64,000 bases of DNA, taken from contig CM046294.1 of NCBI GenBank assembly GCA_025267735.1, positions 19,960,162-20,024,161 of the forward strand, written 5' to 3'. Numbering within the stretch: position 1 is the stretch's first letter; every line of letters begins with the position of its first letter. Shown one piece after another: positions 12,726 through 26,526 of this stretch. The notes under the pieces were generated by a model. The model searched no databases and had not been told where the DNA came from. It was given only the letters and a program-made list of their open reading frames with translations. A program made the translations under genes and the position numbers. The stretch is from Mactra quadrangularis (Eukaryota; Mollusca; Bivalvia; Venerida; Mactridae).

Positions 12726-14284
12726 TTCTTAATCTTTCAATTCCTCTAATGATTTTTCTTATTCCTCTCACATTATTGAGTCTTTTCTATCAATGTGACA
12801 ATAGACATAGCAGATCACTACCTAGTATCATTAGTGACAACTACATATATTTTGAATAATATTGCAACTTAGTTTGATATAAGTGTATTTTCAAAATTTC
12901 CAGTAGTAAATGATGTATAACAACTTCTATTGTTAGATACATTAAGTGAAAGTATGATTTTCATTCATTTTACTATGTAGCATTTTATATGAACAATGAT
13001 TTTACACAGCCAGACTAAGCATACTAGAATTGTACTTTAAAATAAGGTTGAAATAATTAGATATTTATATGAATGCTCAGACTGAATGACATTGAAGTAA
13101 ATACTTTATCTTAATAGCAATATACGTATTAATTACTCCAAGTTAGATTTTAACACCTACTGAATATGAATACATATTATTACTATTAACCATTGATAAC
13201 AAATTTTGCAGCGATATTTCATATCATGAGGATAAGTAATTAAATTTGATAAGAATTAGAATTTTTTTGAGGATTGAATATATTTAGCACTTATATGTTA
13301 GAATGGCTTTCACAACTTTAGTCTAATTTAATTTAATGGCCAGATATCCTGCAGTAGTTTTTACTGTCTAAAAAGCAATTGTTTTAACTCAACATCATCT
13401 CTTTAAGTTCAGATAAATATGTTGTTTTGTTAAAATAGGCACAGTTATTTAATTCATTGTTCATCAACTACTCAAATGTTATTCTTTACAAATGAACTAT
13501 TATCCGAAGTGAAGTAAATCAGTTTTTATTACTGTATACTAATATTACTAAAAATATATATCAACTATAGAATCATAAGCCTATCTTAATATAATATGCC
13601 AGAGTAAGTAGATACAGGCAAATATACTTAATTAAAACTTGTAACAAATATCAAATTATAACAGTTAATACTTATTTTAGTTTGATTTTGAAACAATTTA
13701 TTAAGTAAAGTTACAACTTTCTAGCTCACTTCCTGGTCAACCCCCAGTACAAGTAGGAAGAAAATTCTTGTTCAAGGAAATAATCAGGTAGATTTTGAAT
13801 TAGATACAAAGTTACATGAAGCTGACTATCTAATGATAACCTGTCCCAATGTTGTAACCACTTGGCCATGCCATGCCTACTTCTTAAACCAAATTATAAT
13901 GTAATTACTACAACTTTCACTGATCCTGGACTTTAGGATAGTGGGTTGAAGCAATAACTGTTCTTATTTCACTACTGTCATTTTAAGATCATATATTTAA
14001 AATCATCTCTTAAAATATAGACAAGAGCATTCAGAATAGCTGACAATTTCCAATTAAAAAAACAGTTTATCTAAGGAAAATGATTAAGTTACCAGTACTT
14101 AATTATTCATTTGGAACACCTCAACATTCATTGAATGAATAATCTCGGAAGGATTCGTGGGGTCCACTGAGAATATTGGGTTAATACTACATAGCGAGGC
14201 GAAACACAGAGGAAGCAGGTAATGGTCATGCAAAAGTTCTTGTCTAAACACATAAGACTTGGTAATTACATTTCTTTGCCTATT
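12726..14284. other. AT-rich DNA with a degenerate SINE trace
   Basis: No gene. A SINE-like stretch at about 13715-13885 has 'cttcctggtcaacccccagtac', 'ttgttcaaggaaataa' and 'gtaaccacttggccatgcc'. Confidence 0.35.
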
Positions 14285-14435
14285 TAAGGAATGAATGTAT
14301 AGAAACTGACTTTCATCGAAAAATAAACGTCACTTTTGGTGATAGCTATTTCATGAAGGCCTTTATGCAAATTAGCTATCACCAAAATGACGTTTATTTT
14401 TCGATGAAAGTCAGTTTCTATACATTCATTCCTTA
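14285..14435. repeat. Near-perfect 151-bp palindrome
   Basis: Arms 14285-14348 and 14373-14435 are reverse complements over about 63 nt with a single one-base indel. The 24-nt centre ('catgaaggcctttatg') is itself nearly palindromic. Confidence 0.9.
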
Positions 14436-14539
14436 TAATTACAACCATTTTTTGCGAAATTTGCGTTAGAATAAAGACCTATTTTTTAATGCGTAGAGCC
14501 GAATTACGCAATAATGCGCATTTATTTCATTCAGTTAAC

Positions 14540-14620
14540 AGGTTTTTAATGCCAACTGTCGGCCATATTTTTCTTCGATTGGATGCAGTTTTTCATTGTT
14601 TTCGGACATAACGGAATGAA
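14540..14620 (-). promoter_or_regulatory. Promoter-like segment with YY1-like motif
   Basis: The minus strand has AATATGGCCGACAG at about 14556-14569 inside a CpG-containing patch (14445-14760). A 24-codon ORF begins MSENNEKLHPIEEKYG and stops directly after the motif. No clear donor follows. This may be an inactive or non-coding start region. Confidence 0.25.
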
Positions 14621-14796
14621 TAATACATGGAAATGAACATGCATTGATTTTATTTGTAACAAAAGAACACAGGAGAGGTGGTACGCTATTGTATAACTCT
14701 TTAAAACAGTTTAACAAGTTTCAAGTTTTTACGAAGAACACGTGAGTTTATGATGCAAGTTGTGACCTAGATTAATATGTCAACACGTTGAATTTT

Positions 14797-15040
14797 ATAT
14801 TTTTTTTTTTTTTTATTTATTGGAGTTAACGCCGTATCAACACAATTTAGGTCATTTCACGGCGTCCAGCGCACCTAACCTAGCTTTCCTGGACCATTGT
14901 CTATAACCAGTACTCACCTACCCTTCCACAAGGCCGGAAACTTCTCCATATTATCTAATCAATGGAGGAAAATCGACATTATTGTCAAATTTTCATGGAA
15001 GGGTATGACCTCCCGGGTGGGATTCGAACCCGCAAACCTT
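14797..15040 (-). mobile_element. SINE-1 copy, head truncated
   Basis: Tail 'tttatttattggagttaacg', core and box B ('ggattcgaacccgc' on plus) are intact; the tRNA-like head stops just after box B. Confidence 0.65.
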
Positions 15041-16370
15041 TAATATGTATCCCCAGTATGATAATTTATATTGTTATCAGTCCTTCCAAGTGTAGATGTA
15101 CCCTACAGTAGAAACATACCCATGGCTTACTTCTCACATTACTTAACAGACAATACACAGACAGACATATGTGTACAAAGGCCTATCTGTCTCATTTGTT
15201 TTATTCACAACATTTGCAGACAACATGCACATGGAATACCTGCCTTATGTGTCTATACACATCGTCGCCTCAATCTAACAATGTCCTAACTACCAAATTT
15301 TTATTTTTGGGAAATCGACTTCATAAGTTCGAAAGGTCATATCTTCGTTGTTTCAGTCTTTATAGGCATTATACTTGGAAGGCACATTAATAATGCATTT
15401 CAACACAAACATGAGAAATATGATTAAAATATTATGAATAATAATAACATTACAAAAAAGTGTTTGGAGATAGATCAAAATTTGCTTATTTTGGTTGATG
15501 CATCTCGTTCTAACATTGCACTATCTCCAAGAAGACAATATAATGGTATTTGGGCAAATTTTCTATCATTTTGAGTTTGTAACACTGCCTACATTGTAGC
15601 ATACTTAATAATTTAAGTTCACAAGTTCATCGATGTCATTTAGCAATAAAAATACGATAATCAAATTGTGAACCCTGACTGAACGAAAGGAGAGCAATGT
15701 TCGAACGAGCTTCTATGGACTTAGAGCTTTGTTAGGGTCAATTAGGACAGTTAACGAGTGACAAAGCTTTCATTTTGATCGGTTAACAGGTTTTTCAGCC
15801 CAAATATTGATCTATGTCCTGGACAAAGAGCAATGTTTATACTGTGAGCAGAGAAAAAGTGTGGAGGTAGGATAATGTATGATAGGCGAATTGGGCTGTT
15901 TAGAAGATAGAACAAGGTCATACAAGTCACTTGGGATGTTTATCTATTTTTTTTCAAAAATGGAGATAGGACATTGTTAGATTGAGACGACGACATGTAC
16001 AACAATACATAACTTTGATACATGTTATCAATAGAATCCTGCATTTCAAACATTTCAAACTGAAGGGTAAAGAATGTTTTCATGATTTCATCACCATTTT
16101 GTGTCAATAGACATTCTCCCTACAAAGAGATAGGACCATCCCGACATAAAACATCACCAGACATTGACATATTGTCTCCTAACAAGAACTTATACAAATC
16201 AAATACATCAGGGTCATATTTCCTTAAAACAATGACCATGTGCTAATTAACCTAAATAATGTTGAGCCCTACACTTGTTCTGTCAATTTGTGCATGGAAA
16301 CAAGAGATGGGATGAAAGCCTATATGTAGAATAATGAACAGCTATTAACAATACAACCAGCTATGATATT
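15041..16370. other. No gene recognised
   Basis: Includes 'gatagg/agatagatca' type purine runs and short ORFs (15071-15390) without domain or splice support. Confidence 0.35.
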
Positions 16371-19300
16371 TATCAACAAAAAAGAAATCCATTAAAAGGA
16401 TATTTATCAACAAAAAGGACACGCAATACAAGGTCATTTATCAACGAAAAGGCAACGCAATATAAGGTCATTTTTATCAACAAATGTTATTTAAATGTAT
16501 TTGTGAACAAAAAGAAATCTATTTTAAGGATATTTGCATACAAAAAGGAGACACATAAGGATATTTGTGTACAAATAAATATCTATTTTAAGGATATTTG
16601 TGTACAAAAAGGAGACACATTATAAGGATATCTGTGAACAAAAGAGTTCTATTTTAAGGATATTTGTGTACAAAAAGGAGACACATTATAAGGATATTTG
16701 TGAACAAAAAAAGAGATCTTTCTTAAGGATTTTTGTGAACAAAAAAAGAGATATATTTTAAGGATATTTGTGTACAAAAAGGAGACACATTATAAGGATA
16801 TTTGTGAGCAAAAAAGAGATCTATTTTAAAGATATTTGTGTACAAAATCGGAGACAACTTATCAGGATATTTGTGAACAAAAAAAGAGATCTATCTTAAG
16901 GATATTTGTGTACAAAAAGGAGATCTATTTTAAAGATATTAGTGTACAAAAAGGGGATCTATTTGATGGATATTTGTGTACAAAAAGGAGACACATTATA
17001 AGGATATTTGTGAACAAAAAAGAGATCTATTTTACAGATATTAGTGTACAAAAAGGGGATCTATTTGATGGATATTTGTGTAAAAAAAGGAGACAGATTA
17101 TAAGGATATATGTGAACAAAAAAGAGATCTATTTTAAAGATATTAGTGTACAAAAAGGGGATCTATTTGATGGATATTTGTGTACAAAAAAAATATCTAT
17201 TTTAAGGAGATTTGTGTACAAAAAGGAGACACATTATAAGGATATTTGTGAACAAAAAAGAGATCTATTTTAAAGATATTAGTGTACAAAAAGTGGATCT
17301 ATTTGAAGGATATTTGTGTACAAAAAGGAGACACAATATAAGGATATTTGTAAACAAAAAAGAGATCTATTTTAAGGAGATTTGTGTACAAAAAGGAGAC
17401 ACATTATAAAGATATTTGTGAACAAAAAAGAGATCTATTTTAAAGATATTAGTGTACAAAAAGGGGATCTATTTGAAGGATATTTGTGTACAAAAAGGAG
17501 ACACATTATAAGGATATTTGTGAACAAAAAAGAGATCTATTTTAAGGATATTTGTGTACAAAAAAAGAGATCTATTTTAAGGATTTTTGTATACAAAAAA
17601 AGAGATATATTTTAAAAAAGAGATATATTTTAAGGATATTTGTGTACAAAAAGGAGACACATTATAAGGATATTTGTGAACAAATGAGAGATCTATTTTA
17701 AGGATATTTGTGTACAAAAAGGAGACACAATATAAGGATATTTGTAAACAAAAAAGAGATCTATTTTAAGGAGATTTGTGAACAAAAAAGAGATTTATTT
17801 TAAGGATATTTGCGTACAAAAAGGAGACACATAAGGACATTTGTGTACAAAAAATATCTATTTTAAGGAGATTTGTGTACAAAAAGGAGACACATTATAA
17901 GGATATTTGTGAACAAAAAAGATCTATTTTAAGAATATTTGTGTACAAAAAAGAAGACACAATATAAGAATATTTGTGAACAAAAAAGAGATCTATTTTA
18001 AAGATATTAGTGTACAAAAAGGGGATCTATTTGAAGGATATTTGTGTACAAAAAGGAGACACATTATAAGGATATTTGTGAACAAAAAGGAGATCTATTT
18101 TAAGGATATTTGTGTACAAAAAGGAGACACATTATAAGGATATTTGTGAACAAAAAATATCTATTTTAAAGAGATTTGTGAACAAAAAAGAGATCTATTT
18201 TAAGGAGATTTGTGTACAAAAAGGAGACGCATTATAAGGATATTTGTGAACAAAAAAAGAGATCTTTCTTAAGGATATTTGTGAACAAAAAGAGATCTAT
18301 TTTAAGGATATTTGTGTACAAAAAAGAGACACATTATAAGGATATTTGTGAACAAAAAAAGAGATCTATTTTAAGGATATTTGTGTACAAAAAGGAGACA
18401 CATTATAAGGATATTTGTGAACAAAAAAAGAGATCTATTTTAAGGAAATTTGTGTACAAAAAGGAGACACATTATAAGGATATTTGTGAACAAAAAGGAT
18501 ATCTATTTTAAGGAGATTTGTGTACAAAAAAGAGACACATTATAAGGATATTTGTGAACAAAAAAGAGATCTATTTTAAGGATATTTGCGTACAAAAAGG
18601 AGACACATAAGGATATTTGTGTACAAAAAAAATATCTATTTTAAGGAGATTTGTGTACAAAAAGGAGACACATTATAAGGATATTTGTGAACAAAAGAGA
18701 TCTATTTTAAGGATATTGTAACACAATGGCACGCTGCCAGAACAATAGAGTTCTGTAGTCGTTATTTGACCAATGAGAGCGTGACTGATCACCACGTGAT
18801 CATTGATACGGTCTGGTGGCCCGCAGCGTGAGTTAGTTCGGGGAGTTGCTTTCTAGCTCCGAGAGAGAGCGGACGTAGTTTTGTAGATATGTTAAATCTC
18901 TATTAATAATAAGTTATAAACCTATGATGAGTGTTTGTCGTTATGTTCTGGTTGAGTTTAAGATACTGAGTTAGTTAAGTATGTGGACGGTGGACATGTA
19001 GTGCCACAATATTTGTTGCAAAAGGAGACACATTATAAGGATATTTGTGAAAAAAAGAGTTCTATTTTAAGGATATTTGTGTACAAAAAGGAGACACATT
19101 ATAAGGATATTTGTGAACAAAAAAGAGATCTTTCTTAAGGATATTTGTGAACAAAAAAAGAGATCTATTTTAAGGATATTTGTGTACAAAAAGGAGACAC
19201 ATTATCAGGATATTTGTGAACAAAAAGGAGATCTATTTTAAGGATATTTGTGTACAAAAATGAGACACATTATAAGGATATTTGTGAACAAAAAAGATCT

Positions 19301-21570
19301 ATTTTAAGGATATTTGTGTACAAAAAAAGAGATTTATTTTAAGGATATTTGCGTACAAAAAGGAGACACATAAGGACATTTGTGTACAAAAAATATCTAT
19401 TTTAAGGAGATTTGTGTACAAAATTGAGACACATTATAAGGATATTTGTGAACAAAAAAGAGATTTATTTTAAGGATATTTGTGAACAAAAAAGATCTTT
19501 TTTAAGGATATTTGTGTACAAAAAAGATATCTATTTTAAGAATATTTGTGTACAAAAAAGAGATCTATTTTAAGGATATTTGTGCACAAAAAGGAGACAC
19601 ATTATAAGGATATTTGTGAACAAAAAAGAGATCTATTTTAAGGAGATTTGTGTACAAAAAGGAGACCCATTATAAGGATATTTGTGAACAAAAAAGAGAT
19701 CTATTTTAAAGATATTAGTGTACAAAAAGTGGATCTATTTGAAGGATATTTGTGTACAAAAAGGAGACACATAAGGATATTTGTGAACAAAAAAGAGATC
19801 TATTTTAAGGATATTTGTGTACAAAAAGGAGACACATTATAAGGAGATTTGTGAACAAAAAAGAGATCTATTTGAAGGATATTTGCGTACAAAAAGGAGA
19901 CACATAAGGATATTTGTGTACAAAAAAAATATCTATTTTAAGGAGATTTGTGTACAAAAAGGAGACACATTATAAGGATATTTGTGAACAAAAAAGAGAT
20001 CTATTTTAAAGATATTAGTGTACAAAAAGTGGATCTATTTGAAGGATATTTGTGTACAAAAAGGAGACACAATATAAGGATATTTGTAAACAAAAAAGAG
20101 ATCTATTTTAAGGAGATTTGTGTACAAAAAGGAGACACATAAGGACATTTGTGTACAAAAAATATCTATTTTAAGGAGATTTGTGTACAAAAAGGAGACA
20201 CATTATAAGGATATTTGTGAACAAAAGAGATCTATTTTAAGGATATTTGTTGCAAAAAGGAGACACATTATAAGGATATTTGTGAAAAAAAAGAGATCTA
20301 TTATAAGGATATTTGTGTACAAAAAGGAGACACAATATAAGGATATTTGTGAAAAAAAGATATATTTTAAGGAGATTTGTGAACAAAAAGGAGACACATT
20401 ACAAGGATATTTGTGAACAAAAAAGAGATCTTTCTTAAGAAGATTTGTGAACAAAAAAGAGATCTATTTTAAAGATATTTAAGCACAAAAAGGAGACACA
20501 TTATAAGGATATTTGTGAACAAAAAAAGAGTTCTATTTTAAGGATATTTGTGTACAAAAAGGGGATCTATTTGAAGGATATTTGTGTACAAAAAGGAGAC
20601 ACATAAGGACATTTGTGTACAAAAAATATCTATTTTAAGGAGATTTGTGAACAAAAAGGAGACACATTATAAGGATATTTGTGAACAAAAGAGATCTATT
20701 TTAAGGATATTTGTTGCAAAAAGGAGACACATTATAAGGATATTTGTGAAAAAAAAGAGATCTATTATAAGGATATTTGTGTACAAAAAGGAGACACAAT
20801 ATAAGGATATTTGTGAACAAAAAAGATATATTTTAAGGAGATTTGTGAACAAAAAAGATATATTTTAAGGAGATTTGTGTACAAAAAGGAGACACATTAT
20901 AAGGATATTTGTGAACAAAAAAGAGATCTTTCTTAAGAAGATTTGTGAACAAAAAAGAGATCTATTTTAAGGATATTTAAGCACAAAAAGGAGACACATT
21001 ATAAGGATATTTGTGAACAAAAAAAGAGTTCTATTTTAAGGATATTTGTGTACAAAAAGGGGATATATTTGAAGGATATTTGTGTACAAAAAGGAGACAC
21101 ATAAGAATATTTGTGAACAAAAAAAGAGTTCTATTTTAAGGATATTTGTGTACAAAAAGGGGATCTATTTTAAGGATATTTGTGTACAAAAAAGAGATTT
21201 ATTTTAAGGATATTTGTGTACAAAAAAAGACACATTATAAGGATATTTGTGAACAAAAAAGAGATCTATTTTAAGGATATTTGTGTACAAAAAAGAGACA
21301 CATTATAAGGATATTTATGAACAAAAGAGATCTATTTTAAGGATATTTGTTGCAAAAAGGAGACACATTATAAGGATATTTGTGAACAAAAAAGAGATCT
21401 ATTTTAAGGATATTTGTGTACAAAAAGGAGACACATAATAAGGATATTTGGAACAAAAAAGAGATCTATTTTAAGGATATTTGAGAACAAAAAAGAGATA
21501 TATTTTAAGGATATTTGTGAACAAAAAATACCCATTTAGACGTTATTTATGAACATAAAAAACACATTAT
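16370..21570 (+). repeat. 34-bp tandem array, about 150 units, two alternating types
   Basis: Two 34-bp types alternate: 'aaggatatttgtgtacaaaa' + 'aggagacacattat', and 'aaggatatttgtgaacaaaa' + 'aagagatctatttt', giving a ~68-bp higher-order unit. The plus strand is purine-rich. Edges are more diverged ('ttatcaacaaaaaggac' on the left, 'cgttatttatgaacataa' on the right). 34 is not a multiple of three, so ORFs of up to 145 codons are read through all three frames of the unit; they are not evidence of a protein. Confidence 0.93.
18717..19008 (+). mobile_element. Solo LTR inserted in the 34-bp array
   Basis: 292 bp of unrelated sequence starting TGTAACACAATGG and ending GTAGTGCCACA, flanked by ATAT on both sides (18713-18716, 19009-19012). 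Termini TGT...ACA with short inverted CAC/GTG, and size, fit an LTR left by recombination between the two LTRs of a retrotransposon. Strand is by the TG...CA convention and is symmetric, so orientation is uncertain. Confidence 0.65.
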
Positions 21571-21754
21571 TATATTATGTATTATGAACAATATTTATGA
21601 CCTATGATCTTAACTGACCAATGCTCATATCAGAACAAGAAATCATAATTATGCACATGTTATTGAATGCTATACAAATGAATGATCAACATTTTGCTTT
21701 TTATTTTTCTTTAAACTGGTTTGATGCAGCAAGACAATATGGTTATTTTACTGT

Positions 21755-21950
21755 AGCTAGCACACCTAACCTAGCTTTCCTGGACCCTTATGTATAACCA
21801 ATACTCTCTTTATTTTCCACTAGGCTGGATCCATATACCTTAAGGACATAATTGTCAAATTTTCATGGAAGAGTATAACCACCCTAGGTGGTATTCTAAC
21901 CTGTACCCTTTTCGAGAAACTAGATTTTCAATCACAGCCCGCTACTAAAT
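21755..21950 (-). mobile_element. SINE-1 copy, degraded
   Basis: 'cacacctaacctagctttcc' core, 'caaattttcatgg' and remnant 'ggtggtattctaacctg'. Confidence 0.5.
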
Positions 21951-22309
21951 GGACAATAGACCCAATGTTTTATAAATTGATAATGTATAGGCAAAGATTA
22001 ACTGATCTATAAAATCTAAAATCAAGTTTTTCTAGGAAATAAAATCTTAATCTATTAACATGTTAATCATGACAACCCTAGAAACAAGGGAATCAACACA
22101 ATGTTCAAGCCAAACATTTAGATCACCAAACATGAGAACTATAATTCTTTACACAGGGAGCAACAAAAATAGATCTGGTGATGAAAACATGAAATCATTA
22201 CTAATCTAGCACACAATATCACAGCCTAACAGAACTAAGCCAATCTCATTATAGTCAGAATACTAATATCACACTGTCATGCAGACTTGTTCCAAGCTAA
22301 ATATTGTGT

Positions 22310-22600
22310 TGGCGTTTTTATACTGGGATTAACACCCTGTCAACACAATTATGGTTATTTTAAGTCAACCAGAGCACGTAACCTAGCTTTCCTAGACTCT
22401 ATATCTATAACCAGAACTCAACTACCCTTCCACATGGCTGGCAATTAACTTCTCCATTTACCTTATGAATGGAGGAAAATTGACATAATTGTCAATTTTT
22501 AATGGAAGAGTATAACTGCCCCAGGTGGGATTCAAACCTATACCCCCTTCAAGACATCAAATTCAAAATCACAGCACACTACCAACTGCATTACAGAGTC
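22310..22600 (-). mobile_element. SINE-1 copy, nearly full length
   Basis: Tail-side 'gggattaacaccctgtcaac', core and 'gtgggattcaaacctatacc' are present. Confidence 0.55.
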
Positions 22601-24540
22601 GCATTTCAAACAATATAAATCTGAGCTTGATCTTTTCACATGAAGATATAATACACTATTTCTTTGTCTATTTTTAGCTTTGTCAATTAGTCACATAAGT
22701 TCTGGGTTTTTCATTGAGTTATGACGAGCCTAATATCATGGAAACTTTGGAAACTTTTTCAGAACATAATTAAAAAGTTTTGACATTCCACCATGCAATC
22801 AGAGGTCTATTGATGGCTAGATACTGCCATACACTGAAGCATGAACATGATCTGACTTCAATGAGATTGGTCTTCAACTGGTAGGCTATAATTGTGAGCC
22901 AGATCCCCATACATCCCCCAAACAGAATTGAATTAAAGTTTTACCAACACAGATTGGAATAGTTAAACTATTTCACCAACATACAACTTGCAGGAACCTT
23001 ATATATAACTGACTAGTCAACTGATCCATCAACACTACTGCCACCGAAACTTCCCACTCCCCTTCCCCCCTATTGGTCATATATTGTAGCTACAAATTTT
23101 GAGTTTTGAAATCTATCCCAACTTTCTTCAACAAAACTAATAAAAATAAATAAGTATATTACAGAATCAACTTAATATACATGTACTAACAAAATGTCCA
23201 AGTCAAATACTGTCCACTACAAAATGATAAATGTGTATCCAAAAGGATGGTAGTTGGCCTTATAACTAAGGTTAGACATCATGAAAGATGATATGTAATA
23301 GAACTAATTTTTGGGGTTTTGCATAAGCAGGCAGTACAAACAAACTGTTTCACACATTATTGCTGAAAAGCACAAAACACAGGTAAAATCCTATTGTTCT
23401 GAGTACATATCTATTCATAGTTATGGTGAAAGTTTGTTTGCATTCAATGGAAAACCCCAAATATTTGAATTCTGGGAATAGTCTATTTACATGCATTACA
23501 AGTCCTCTTTCATGACTTCAACTACAGTACAGTTCAACTAATGTGACGACCTCAATGATACATTAAAAATTTGAACATGTAGAAGTAAAACAATTTAAGT
23601 AATAAGACAATAATGTAACCATAAACTTCATAAACAAGGCAAATCAAAGAAAAGTTCATTCTTCTGTCTTCATAAAAAAGCAATTTACTAGTAGCTTGTT
23701 TAGGATAACTTGAGACGAATCCAAATAATTTTTTATGAGAACTGTGTCTCAGGTTACCTTCAATGAGCTTAACTTAAGATAGTCACAATAGCAAAACTTT
23801 AAAGTGTATAAATCTCAATCATTCAGTATCTAAAATGTCTTGTAACACTCCGTTTAGGATAACTTAAGACAAATCTTAATGAGTATTCTTACAAGATAAT
23901 GCCTCATGTTTCCTAAACAAGGTATTTATAATTACTTCCTAGTATCATATTAAGCATTATTCCAAAGTGCAGTCAATTAAAATAAACCTATGAAAAATAC
24001 TACATATGCCAAAGATTCAGAAAACTAACAGACATTAAACTGAGTGCCAAAGATTCACGGACATTTTTAGAGCAGCAGACATTAAGAACAAAAATAAATT
24101 TATTACTCAATGAAAATGGTTTTTTCTAATTTTAAATCCTTATCTATCAGAAATTATAGATTTATACACTTAATATACTGTAGCCAGAAAATGTTAGTTT
24201 TATAGAACTCTCATACCTGAATACCAGTTCTCATCTTTCTAGAGGTCCAGCAGAAGATTCACAAGAGACATAATGTTATGTTTAGTGTATACTTATTTAT
24301 TCTAGCTGGATAGAGAAACAAGTTTTAACAACCTAGATTAATTACTTTCCAGTCGGCTTCCTGGTCCTCCAGTACTGAACTATTAGGATAAAGTTTCTTG
24401 CTCAAGGAAACAACAGGATATTTTTTTAATTGGGTTCAAACCAACACCACATGTCACAACAATTATTGACAAGCCCTGTTTGTGTTCGGCACCTGGGGAT
24501 AGAGGTTATTGTTTTTAAATCTAGAAGTTATCAATATACT
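22600..24540. other. Intergenic or intronic DNA with one MITE
   Basis: A palindromic MITE copy at about 23297-23485; a SINE-like 'tcctggtcctccagtact...ttgctcaaggaaac' at 24345-24475. No gene seen. Confidence 0.35.
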
Positions 24541-24544
24541 CCTT

Positions 24545-26310
24545 AATGCTGAAACCACGACGGTCAGTCAACTTACTCACTCTTCCTGGAAAGGCTAAAT
24601 CTCTGGATTTAGCCGTTAACCAACTACTAAGCGCATGCTTTCGTCAGTGACTGACAACTATTCTACATAATTAACAAGAAAGATAATGTGGGAGCCACAT
24701 TAAAGCCGGATTTTTCTGCATATGGGAACATTGAGAACAAGTTTACTTTGTTACAAAAGAAAGTCATTTGATATATTGCTTATTAGAAGGAATACAAAGG
24801 GCAATAATTAATCTTAAAGGAATAAAAAGTTTCATTAACTATATAATTTCTTATATGTCCTATTGTATCTTTTCTGAGTATTTTGTTGGTATTTGACTAA
24901 GATGGCATAAGACATGAAAACTATGGATGAAAATAATGCAAATCTAATGATATGAAATTGGCGAGAGAATTTTGTTAAAAAAGAACCTTGTATGGCAAAT
25001 GGTGAAATTGTTGAAACAAAATGGCAGGAAAATATGACTGGAAAATGCCAGAATACTAGCTATTGGAGAGATCCAACATACTGAAAACTTTAACATAAAA
25101 AATACAAAGGGAAATAATCCATATTTAAGCCAAGTAGAGTTGCCGTTACTGTCTAATTCTTTCCACAGATGGTAAGTAATCATTGTATGAAATTTCATAA
25201 TAATCTAACCATAAATGGCAGAGATACCCAACAATTTAAAAGCTTTAACACAAAAATACAAAGGGAAATAATCCATTTTTAAGCCAGGTAGAGTTGTTGT
25301 TACTGTCTAATTCTTTTCAACAGATCATATGTAATCATTGTATGAAATTTCATAAACATCTAACCATAAATGGCAGAGATATCCAACAATTTGAAAACTT
25401 TAACACAAAAATAACAAAGGGAAATAATCCAATATTAAGCCAGGTAGAGTTGCGGTTACTGTCTAATTCTTTTCAACAGATGATATGTAATCATTGTATG
25501 AAACTTCGTAAACATCAAACCATAAATAACAGAGATATCCAACAATTTGATTATTTAACGCTAAAATAACAAAGGGAAATAATCCATTATAAGGCCAGGA
25601 ATAAGTTGCAGTTACTGTCTAATTCTTTTCAACGGATGATATGTAATCATTGTATAGAACTTCGTAAACATCAAACCATAAATGGCAGAGATATCCAACA
25701 ATTTGAAAACTTTAACGCAAGAAAAAAAAGGGAAATAATCCATTTTTAAGCCAGGTAGAGTTGTGGTTACTGTCTTAATCTGTTCATCACAAGGTATGTT
25801 ATCATTGTATGAAGTTTCATAAAAATCTAACAATAAATGGCAGAAATATATGCAAAATTAAAAACTTTAACGCAATTGTAAACGACACCAGACACCCGAA
25901 ATTACAAAGGGCAATAATCCATAATTAAGCAAGGTAGAGTTGCGGTTACTGTCTAATTCTGTTCATCACATGGTATGTTATCATTGTATAAAGTTTCGTA
26001 GAGATCTGACTTTAAATGGCAGAAATACATGGTACATTAAAAACTTTAACGCAATTGTTAACGACACGGACGCCCGCCCGCCCGCCCGCCCGCCCACCCG
26101 CCCGCCCTCCCGCCCGCCCGTGTTCGCCAAACTATTAGCCGAATTTTTTCGTTGAAAAATCCGGCTAAAAATCATTGGTAGGAGGGAGAATGGCCGTAGA
26201 AATAATTTCACGACCAAGCTCCACGAAAGTATGCCACGCCCAGGAATCAAACCCACGACCCTTTTCACAGTAGACTTGCGTGCTACCAACTGAGCTCCAA
26301 GGCGGCTCCC
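24545..26310 (-). mobile_element. SINE-2 copy interrupted by another element
   Basis: Left part 24545-24680 ('ttcctggaaaggctaaatct ... gtgactgacaact') and right part 26171-26305 ('atcattggtaggagggagaa ... ctaccaactgagctcc') together match the uninterrupted copy at 44205-44450, where 'taatttacaatcattggtag' is continuous. Confidence 0.6.
24703..26166. mobile_element. TIR element with ~155-bp internal tandem units
   Basis: Inverted ends 'agccggatttttc' (from 24704) and 'gaaaaatccggct' (to 26166). Inside are six units of 'aaagggaaataatcc ... gagttgcggttactgtctaa ... atcattgtatgaaa', then (CGCC)n at 26070-26120. No transposase ORF; non-autonomous. Confidence 0.7.
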
Positions 26311-26526
26311 TGGGATCAATAATATGAATGCACTGATATAGACAGGTTAAGATAATACAAGGGTTTAACAGATAACTGTCATAAACTTTCAAAAAGTTTT
26401 AGAAGAATAAAAAATTGTTCAAATGTTCTTTGTTACTCTTCAAATTTGACCTGGGTTACTAATAAAAATTTATACTTGGTATTTCTAAAGCAAAGTATGA
26501 AAAAGTCAATTTTGAAAAAACAAGTA

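Noticed and set aside
16836..17615. ORFs of 65-145 codons with KKEIYF / CTKRRH repeats
   Set aside because: They are the 34-bp satellite read through; 102 nt (three units) closes the frame. Frames change at each indel and there are ORFs on the other strand too.
25981..26319. 112-codon minus ORF with Gly/Arg run
   Set aside because: Spans the (CGCC)n stretch, an element end and a SINE junction; a chance reading.
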